In this document: one piece after another, positions 58,455 through 64,000 of the stretch | How the letters are laid out: each line of letters starts with the position of its first letter | How positions within the stretch are numbered: position 1 is the first letter of the stretch | Assembly (NCBI GenBank): GCA_035527715.1 | Contig: DATKZY010000141.1 | Coordinates: 11,442-75,441, forward strand | DNA from: DSUN01 sp035527715 | GTDB lineage: Bacteria > Planctomycetota > PUPC01 > DSUN01 | Direction of reading: 5' to 3' | DNA: 64,000 nt | Translations under genes and position numbers: made by a program | Notes under the pieces: model-generated | What the model saw: only the letters and a program-made list of their open reading frames with translations | Told to the model about the DNA's origin: nothing | Databases searched by the model: none

Positions 58455-60559
58455 GGTTTCTCCCCTCCCGGCTGCGGCGCCAGGGCCGGCTGGGCGGTCA
58501 ACACAATTGTGCCGAAGTGGCTGGTATCCTCGGCGTCGTTGGCATCGCCTCGCCAGACTTGCTGGGACATCTCTTTGTCGTCTCCCTCATCCACGGCCAC
58601 ATCGAAGCCGTAGACGCCCTTGGCGCCAAAGGGAAGCCAGTTGCCCTCGCCGCCAAAATACTCTCCGCCTCCCAGCCTGATTTCCATGGTGTAGCCGCCT
58701 TCGATCTCTTGCACGCGAGCATCGGTGAACCAGTTGACCTTGCCGCGCAACGATTGGGCCCAACCGCCCTTATAGTTGCGGGGGACGAAGAAGTGGGTGT
58801 CGTCGCCGGAGTAGATGACCGACTGATTGTGGTTGCCGTCAAGGAAGATGTGAATGCCGTCCTTGGGGGTCTTCCCCTTGGGACCGTCGAGGACTTTGAC
58901 GGCCAGGGCCAGTTGTCTGCCGATTAGTTTCGAGTCGCCGCGGGGCTGGTGCGTCCAGACAAGGCCAAAGGAGGCTTGCTTGGTCGGCGTCCCTTTGGCC
59001 TTCTTGGCGATCGCCTGATCGAGTTTCCAGAAAGGCTCATCCGGCTTGCCGTCAATCACGACGGTCTTGTCATCGGGTTTGCCCGTCACGACAACGCGTT
59101 TCAGCAGCAGCGCGACCGAGGAGGCGGGACCAATCGTCCAGGCAAATGTCTTCTCGGAGCTTCGCGGGCCGCCGGGACAGGCATCTTCGGCCTTGATCGT
59201 GAAGGTGAACTCACCTTGTTCACCCGCCGAACCGACCAGCATGCCGGCCGGTGACAGCATGATGCCGTAGGGCAGCTTGCCGCCACTGACACTCCAGGTG
59301 ATGTGTCCCACGCCGCCCTCGATCTTCAGTGGCCGCAGGACGCGTTGATCCAGCGGCACGGTTCCCAGTGGCTGATCAGGAATCCGCGGAGGCGCGCCCT
59401 GGTCAACGCTCAAGACCAGCGGGCGCTGGCAGGAACTCTTACCGTCAGTCAATTGGATGGTGAGTGGGTACTTGCCGACTGCGGCCGATTGCCCCCCGAA
59501 CAGGCCATCCTGTGAAAGTGACAGCCCGTGGGGCAACGCTCCTTTGACCATTGACCAAGCACACGGACCGGCGGCATTCAGCGCCTTCAGTTCGGCCTTG
59601 TAGGGCTGGCCGGCGATGACAGGTTCCAGGTGACGGTTGGCGATCACGAGGCTGGGCGGCATGCCCGCTGGCGGGTAAGTCTGCAAGATGTCCCACACCA
59701 CGCGCTTGATCACGGTGGCGGTCTCTTCGGGGACTTGCGGGTTCCGATGCACGTCACCTCGGACCGGCCTGCCCTGCGAATCGGTCGGGCAGATGTCCGA
59801 CGGATACGCCAGCGGCGATTCGCTGTAGAGCATGGCCATGACGAGCACGTTGAGGGCATAGGCGCCGAACCGGCTGGGGTGATCTCCGCCATCGGCGAAG
59901 AGCGCAAAGAGGCTGGCGACACCGGGCAATTCGCCGCGATCGGCCATGCGTCCCAGCTCCCGTATCAGCAGGCTGCAAGGCATCAGGCGAGTCTTGGGCG
60001 CGTTGGGAAACGCCTTGTCCACCGCGGCGCCGACCCTCTCGATGTGGGCCTCGGTGCGCCCGAAGGACGGCTTGTCAACATCCTCGGTCAATGGCGGCCA
60101 GTTTCCATAGATGAACACCTGGCATTGTGGATTGCTCTTGAATGCTTCGGCGGCGAACTTCGGCGCGTATTCCTCGTCGCTGCTGACTTCCTGGGGACCC
60201 TTCCAGTGGGCATCCCTCGCGCTCATGACCAACGCATCCCATTTCTTGTCCGGAGCAAAATAGAGCTTGCGCCATGATGTATGGATCCATTGATTGGTTT
60301 CCGTCTGATAGTGATAGGCGATGCCGGCGCCGAGAATGGTATAGAGCATCTGCTTATGTCCGGGGTGCCCGACCATGGGCGCCAGCGGTTCGAGGGCCCG
60401 CAGGCAATGTGTCAGACTGTGGCCGATGATGAGGACATTCCGCCCACTGGTGCTGACCGAGGTCCCTGCCGGTTCAGCGGCTGCCGCAATGCTGCCAACG
60501 ACGAGAAGCATGCCGGCGGCAAGGAACGAAATCAAGAAGGACGTTTTGGCAGTTCTCAT
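58451..60559 (-). CDS. exported SGNH-like protein with Ig-like domains and C-terminal CBM9-like domain
   Basis: 702 residues. After the signal peptide (SFLISFLAAGMLLVVGSIAA) comes NVLIIGHSLTHCLRALEPLA, similar to SGNH hydrolase block I, and LMPCSLLIREL and GDHPSRFGAYALNVLVMAML, which supply a plausible Asp/His pair. Residues about 310-480 form two putative Ig (He_PIG-like) units (GALPHGLSLSQDGLFGGQSA, GGKLPYGIMLSPAGMLVGSA). The last about 200 residues resemble CBM9/DOMON-type sugar-binding domains (KTVVIDGKPDEPFWKLDQAI, YTMEIRLGGGEYFGGEGNWL). A surface glycan esterase is the likely role. Confidence 0.8.
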   Translation of the reverse strand: MRTAKTSFLISFLAAGMLLVVGSIAAAAEPAGTSVSTSGRNVLIIGHSLTHCLRALEPLAPMVGHPGHKQMLYTILGAGIAYHYQTETNQWIHTSWRKLYFAPDKKWDALVMSARDAHWKGPQEVSSDEEYAPKFAAEAFKSNPQCQVFIYGNWPPLTEDVDKPSFGRTEAHIERVGAAVDKAFPNAPKTRLMPCSLLIRELGRMADRGELPGVASLFALFADGGDHPSRFGAYALNVLVMAMLYSESPLAYPSDICPTDSQGRPVRGDVHRNPQVPEETATVIKRVVWDILQTYPPAGMPPSLVIANRHLEPVIAGQPYKAELKALNAAGPCAWSMVKGALPHGLSLSQDGLFGGQSAAVGKYPLTIQLTDGKSSCQRPLVLSVDQGAPPRIPDQPLGTVPLDQRVLRPLKIEGGVGHITWSVSGGKLPYGIMLSPAGMLVGSAGEQGEFTFTIKAEDACPGGPRSSEKTFAWTIGPASSVALLLKRVVVTGKPDDKTVVIDGKPDEPFWKLDQAIAKKAKGTPTKQASFGLVWTHQPRGDSKLIGRQLALAVKVLDGPKGKTPKDGIHIFLDGNHNQSVIYSGDDTHFFVPRNYKGGWAQSLRGKVNWFTDARVQEIEGGYTMEIRLGGGEYFGGEGNWLPFGAKGVYGFDVAVDEGDDKEMSQQVWRGDANDAEDTSHFGTIVLTAQPALAPQPGGEKP

Positions 60560-60583
60560 GGGGTCCTTTCTTTGATTGCTGCA

Positions 60584-61372
60584 TCAGAAGCTGTTTCCCA
60601 ACCGGGCACATGACGGATGCGAGGGGTTGGCAGTGCGCGGACGATTCGGGTCGACCGACTGACGAAAGTCATCGCGCCCCCGCGGCCCGGCCTCGAAGGC
60701 CATCGTGCCCGTCGGAGCGGCCCAGCGGACGGCGTTGATCATCACCCGCTGCACCTCGGGCTGATGCCAAGTGGGGCACGTCTCGTGGCCGGGGCGGAAG
60801 TAGAAGATTCGGCCGGCCCCGCGCCGCCAGCAGCAGCCGCTACGGAAGACTTCGCCGCCGGGGAAACCCGAGATGAGCACGAGTTCCTCGGGCTGGGGAA
60901 TGTCGTGGAATTCCCGATAGACCTCCTCCGTGGGGATGATGAACCCCTCGCCGATGCCCTGGGCGATCAGATGGGCCGGGTTCACCACCCAGATCGTTTC
61001 GCGCTCGTGGCCGCCGTCCACCCGGTAGCTGAGCTGGCAGGTGGTGCCCATCAGCCGGATGAACAGCTTCGAGAAGTGCCCGCTGTGAGGGACGACCAGC
61101 CCCATGCCCTCCAGCACGCGCTTCCAGCACAGGTCCACCAGGCGGTCGTCCACCGCGCGATGGGCGAGGTGGCCATACCAGATCAGCACGTCGGTTTGGT
61201 CCAGCGTCTCTTCGGTGAGCGGCGGGCCGTCCATCGTGAAGCACTGGCAGCGGATGTCTGCCTCGCGCTCAAGAAACGCCGCGATGGCTGCGTGCATGCC
61301 GCCCGGATAGATTTCGCGCTGCCTGGGGGAGACCTGCCGGTCTTCAAACCAAAGCGTGACGCGGAGGCTCAT
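60584..61372 (-). CDS. ThuA-like (trehalose utilisation-type) protein
   Basis: 262 residues, class I glutamine amidotransferase-like fold (PF06283 type). MSLRVTLWFEDRQVSPRQREIYPGGMHAAIAAFL, DVLIWYGHLAHRAVDDRLVD, VPHSGHFSKLFIRLMGTTC and GRIFYFRPGHETCPTWHQPEVQRVMINAVRWA match this family. It is linked to trehalose and other disaccharide breakdown; its exact reaction is not established in most bacteria. There is no signal peptide. The ATG overlaps the stop of the Fe-S protein (ATGA). Confidence 0.88.
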   Translation of the reverse strand: MSLRVTLWFEDRQVSPRQREIYPGGMHAAIAAFLEREADIRCQCFTMDGPPLTEETLDQTDVLIWYGHLAHRAVDDRLVDLCWKRVLEGMGLVVPHSGHFSKLFIRLMGTTCQLSYRVDGGHERETIWVVNPAHLIAQGIGEGFIIPTEEVYREFHDIPQPEELVLISGFPGGEVFRSGCCWRRGAGRIFYFRPGHETCPTWHQPEVQRVMINAVRWAAPTGTMAFEAGPRGRDDFRQSVDPNRPRTANPSHPSCARLGNSF

Positions 61373-62061
61373 GAGGGTTTCCTTCCAAAGGGGCAGATCT
61401 GCACGCACAACCCGCACACACCCCAGCCTGTGGGGTTGATCACGCCGCGGTATACCGCGCACCGGCCGGCGTCGAATCCCTTCAGCGAGTCCGTCTCGCC
61501 AAAGGCATCGTTTGTGAACGCCTCCACCGGGCAGATTCGGATGCACCGGGTACACTCCCCGCAGCCATCTCCCATCGGCTTCGCAGCGGTCGGCCGCAGG
61601 GGAGCATCGGTCAGCACCGTCGCCAACGCCACACGGGGCCCGCGATCCGGCGTGATGAGCAGCCGGTTCTTCCCGATCCAGCCCAGTCCGGAGAGCCGCG
61701 CCACCAGCTTGTACAACCCCGTAGGCTTCTTCGCCGGAGGGTGCGAAAGCCGGTGCGCCAGATGGCCAGCCTGCACGAGCCTGTCGCGAATGCGGTCGGC
61801 AATCGCCAGCGCCAAGACGATCTTGACGCTGTAGTGCGATGTTCGGCACGGATCGTCCGTTTGCGGCAGGCCGTCGAGCAGATCATCGTCCTCCAAGACA
61901 CCGATCGAGATGCCGGTGGGCAGGAGCCCCGACTCCTCGAAGGAATCCGGCCACACGGCGTGGGCGCGGCGCACGTCGGCAATCCCAAAGTGCGATGCGC
62001 CCATCGCCAGCGCCGTGTCGCGCAACGACCGTTCGATCGTGCCATCGAAGCTATCGTTCAC
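61369..62061 (-). CDS. QueG-like double [4Fe-4S] protein
   Basis: 230 residues. Two ferredoxin-type Cys motifs are present: CGECTRCIRICPVEAF and CGLCVQICPFGR, each closing with the other as in epoxyqueuosine reductase and reductive dehalogenases. The block LSGLGWIGKNRLLITPDRGPRVALATVLTDAPL is the QueG-type cobalamin-side sequence. It is shorter than QueG (about 350) and lacks the HEAT-repeat tail, so a different substrate is likely. The start is a GTG at 62061 that overlaps the NHL gene by 11 bases. Confidence 0.8.
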   Translation of the reverse strand: MNDSFDGTIERSLRDTALAMGASHFGIADVRRAHAVWPDSFEESGLLPTGISIGVLEDDDLLDGLPQTDDPCRTSHYSVKIVLALAIADRIRDRLVQAGHLAHRLSHPPAKKPTGLYKLVARLSGLGWIGKNRLLITPDRGPRVALATVLTDAPLRPTAAKPMGDGCGECTRCIRICPVEAFTNDAFGETDSLKGFDAGRCAVYRGVINPTGWGVCGLCVQICPFGRKPS

Positions 62062-62953
62062 GGCATGCCTCCCGGGGCGCCTGCTGAAATACCTGTACCC
62101 GGCTGTTCATCGTATCCGCGACATAGACCTTCCCCCGGCCGTCGACTGCGATCCCACAGGGAAGCCAGAATTCGCCCTGCCCCGATCCCCGTTGGCCCCA
62201 GGCGGCCTCAAGGGTGCCGTCCGGCTGGAACACCTGGATGCGGTTGTTGCACGTGTCGGCCACGTACACCCGGCCGTCCGGGCTCACCGCAATGCCTTGC
62301 GGACAGTTGAACTCTCCGCCCATATGCCCGAATGCCCCCCACTTCCGCAGAAACGCTCCCGCTGGCGAGAACGCCTGGATTCGGCTGTTGTACGTGTCGG
62401 CGACGTAGACGACTCCGTCCGGGCCGACCGCAATGCCCACCGGCAGGTTGAACTGCCCATCCCCCGATCCGCTCTCGCCCCAGGCCGCCAGGAACCGGCC
62501 GCCCGCCGTGAGCTTCTGCACTCGATCGTAGCTGGCATCGGGCCGGCCATCCCACGCCTTGGTCTCGGCGACGTAGACGAGTCCCTCTGGGTCGGTCGCC
62601 ACGCCCGCCGGATTGCGGAGTCCCCGACTGCCCGGCGCCCATGCAGCCATCCGAGAACCGTCCGGGCCGTACCGATGGATGTCGCAGCCCGTCGTGAGCC
62701 TCAGGCTGACGCAGACCGTGCCGTCAGGGAGGAGGGCGATGCCGCGCACTCGCCCCGCCTCGACTGACCATGCGGAGGCGAAGGTCGATGGCTGGCCGCT
62801 GGTCCTCTGAAACTTCTCCAGCCCGCCGGCCCAGCCGCTGCTCCCCGCGTAGACACCCCCGGCATCGTCCACGGCAACGGCCTTCGGATGTGGGAACCGC
62901 GTTGGCAGTGCGCAGGCAAAGACGAAGGTGGGATCTGCCTTCATGGAACTCAC
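62051..62953 (-). CDS. NHL-repeat beta-propeller protein
   Basis: 300 residues, about six NHL blades: the repeats GIAVGPDGVVYVADTYNSRIQAF, GIAVSPDGRVYVADTCNNRIQVF and GIAVDGRGKVYVADTMNSRVQVF are near-identical, with FNLPVG, FNCPQG and FWLPCG linkers. NHL propellers bind proteins, RNA or ligands, and some are lyases. No signal peptide is visible. The GTG at 62953 overlaps the stop of the small upstream gene (GTGA), favouring this start over ATG 62944. Confidence 0.88.
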   Translation of the reverse strand: MSSMKADPTFVFACALPTRFPHPKAVAVDDAGGVYAGSSGWAGGLEKFQRTSGQPSTFASAWSVEAGRVRGIALLPDGTVCVSLRLTTGCDIHRYGPDGSRMAAWAPGSRGLRNPAGVATDPEGLVYVAETKAWDGRPDASYDRVQKLTAGGRFLAAWGESGSGDGQFNLPVGIAVGPDGVVYVADTYNSRIQAFSPAGAFLRKWGAFGHMGGEFNCPQGIAVSPDGRVYVADTCNNRIQVFQPDGTLEAAWGQRGSGQGEFWLPCGIAVDGRGKVYVADTMNSRVQVFQQAPREACRER

Positions 62954-63159
62954 CGCACAAACGGGGCCAGCCCGGGCATGTCCCGCGAACCCGACCCGCG
63001 CTCGACCGAATCATCGGCTCCGGCTGGACTGACAACCGCCTGAAGAAGGGCATAGTCGAGCCCTGCGCGGCGATGGCGGATGAGCACCGGGCTGCACAGC
63101 TCGTACCGGCGAGGCCGCGGAAGGTCCGTCAGGAGCGCTTCCTCCACCTTGTCCTTCAT
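62950..63159 (-). CDS. small coupled ORF of unknown function
   Basis: 69 residues, MKDKVEEALLTDLPRPRRYE followed by a LLQAVVSPAGADD-like segment. Nothing is recognised in it. The evidence for a gene is positional: its ATG overlaps the stop of the DNRLRE-like gene (ATGA) and its own stop overlaps the NHL start (GTGA). Confidence 0.5.
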   Translation of the reverse strand: MKDKVEEALLTDLPRPRRYELCSPVLIRHRRAGLDYALLQAVVSPAGADDSVERGSGSRDMPGLAPFVR

Positions 63160-64000
63160 GGCTTCGGCTCGTAGATCACCGCAAGGCACGGGCGGTTCCC
63201 TATCACCTCGCACTCGCGGCTGAAGATGTTGAGGTAGTCCATGTTGGGCACGCCGTAGAGGATGAAGCCGTGGTTGGGGTGTTGGCCCTCCGTCCAGTAC
63301 TTCACCGCGTGGGTGAAGTCCCAGGAACTGGTCTTGCCGCCCGTGGGGCCGCGGGCCAGTAGGAGGGCCGAAAAGTCCCCCTCGTCGCCCCAGGTCATCC
63401 CCGCGTACTGATTCCAGAACTGATCCTTGGCACACTCGTAAACGTTGGCCTCGTACTCCCTCCAGGGTCGGTTGCACGGCTCCGCCACGTGCATGGTCGG
63501 CCTCTGCCACCTGTCGCCCATATCAACGGCGCGGACCACGATCAGCCGGGCGGAGAGGATCTGGGCGCCCCTGGGCAGCCACGAGAGATCCACTCGCAGG
63601 AAGCCCGGGCGGTTACGGAAACAGGTCTCGATGGCCCCCCGCTTGCCCGCGTTGGCGAAGCACGCCATGTTCAGGCCCGTCGGTCCGTGGGAAGGGGTAC
63701 CGGCATCCGCCCAGCCCTCGAACGGCTTCTCGGGGTTGGCCGGGGGAACAGCCACCTTCGTGTCGTCGAACGGACTCACCGCCTTCGGCACCTCGGTGGA
63801 CAGGCGGATGTTGTCCACGGTGATCGACTCGCCCTCGTGCGGCTGGTACATGTAGATGTCGACGTTCTGGACGTCCTTCCAGAGCCGATCGGCATAGGCA
63901 GGGGCCGCGACCACCAGGCTGTTCTTGCCGGGCTCGAGGCGGGCGGCGAACTCCCACCGCGAGGTGCCATCGCTATAGCTCGTCCCGTACTTGCTGGTCT
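63156..64000 (-). CDS. DNRLRE/carbohydrate-binding-type exported protein, C-terminal part (runs off window)
   Basis: 281 codons are visible, reading leftward from beyond 64000. The first part (WEFAARLEPGKNSLVVAAPA, then DIYMYQPHEGESITVDNIRL) resembles a jelly-roll sugar-binding domain with conserved 'bending' motif. The rest (ILSARLIVVRAVDMGDRWQR, then WNQYAGMTWGDEG and NHGFILYGV) matches the DNRLRE-type domain of secreted proteins. The N-terminus and any signal peptide lie outside. It is the most upstream visible gene of the leftward carbohydrate operon, coupled to the small ORF by ATGA. Confidence 0.7.
   Translation of the reverse strand, partial: TSKYGTSYSDGTSRWEFAARLEPGKNSLVVAAPAYADRLWKDVQNVDIYMYQPHEGESITVDNIRLSTEVPKAVSPFDDTKVAVPPANPEKPFEGWADAGTPSHGPTGLNMACFANAGKRGAIETCFRNRPGFLRVDLSWLPRGAQILSARLIVVRAVDMGDRWQRPTMHVAEPCNRPWREYEANVYECAKDQFWNQYAGMTWGDEGDFSALLLARGPTGGKTSSWDFTHAVKYWTEGQHPNHGFILYGVPNMDYLNIFSRECEVIGNRPCLAVIYEPKP

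Noticed and set aside
61874..62310. Rightward open frames opposite the Fe-S and NHL genes
   Set aside because: Arg/Pro-rich shadow frames. The minus-strand genes have clear Cys motifs and NHL repeats.

Overview
The window is GC-rich and gene-dense and looks like a chromosome segment of an uncultured Planctomycetota bacterium or a close relative. The signs are a didermic lipid A/heptose gene set, a PEP-CTERM surface protein, many exported proteins with beta-propeller, LamG, malectin or PA14 domains, a sialate O-acetylesterase, a ThuA-like protein, Gfo/Idh/MocA and sugar-isomerase-type enzymes, and operons joined by ATGA or GTGA overlaps. The phylum call is an inference. Lentisphaerota or Hydrogenedentota would also fit. 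No rRNA, tRNA, CRISPR array, transposase or phage gene was recognised.

Layout. 1-2.5 kb: the start of an exported FG-GAP protein, a secreted beta-propeller and a DUF3786-like protein. 2.5-9.5 kb: a coupled operon of MATE exporter, Tat-exported FAD oxidoreductase, sialate O-acetylesterase and beta-helix/LamG protein. 9.5-11.9 kb: an accessory island with a PD-(D/E)XK-like nuclease candidate and an orphan antitoxin-like ORF. 12-15 kb: YdeI-like protein, AEC permease, a TIM-barrel sugar isomerase and the RNase P RNA with a near-consensus promoter. 15-30 kb: lipoprotein-thiL-tsaE; hisA-aminotransferase-serA-HtrA/PA14; a metallophosphoesterase with lost metal ligands; ctpA-tsaD-larB-eda-nnrD-pdhC. 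30.2-30.8 kb: a gene-free stretch with a MITE-like palindrome and a candidate structured RNA. 30.8-36.9 kb: birA, manC, ruvX, then acyl-CoA ligase, UMF1 transporter and a retropepsin pair. 36.9-42.3 kb: the LPS operon lpxK-lpxL-hldE-gmhA-waaF. 42.3-47.4 kb: a PEP-CTERM protein behind a consensus sigma-54 promoter, then hisS and aspS. 47.6-54.3 kb: a Cys-motif protein, a Gfo/Idh/MocA oxidoreductase, an XRE regulator and a 1258-residue PQQ-propeller protein. 54.4-56.9 kb: a decaying zone of frameshifted genes. 57-64 kb: a leftward coupled operon of carbohydrate-related and exported proteins that runs off the window.

Two themes recur. First, good sigma-70-type promoters (TTGAC- and TATAAT-like, 16-18 bp spacing) precede most operons, and several fix start codons; two sites match the sigma-54 -24/-12 consensus instead. 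Second, many intergenic gaps hold a different palindrome, often a short-period repeat in one arm and its complement in the other. These look like a genome-wide habit rather than one mobile element.
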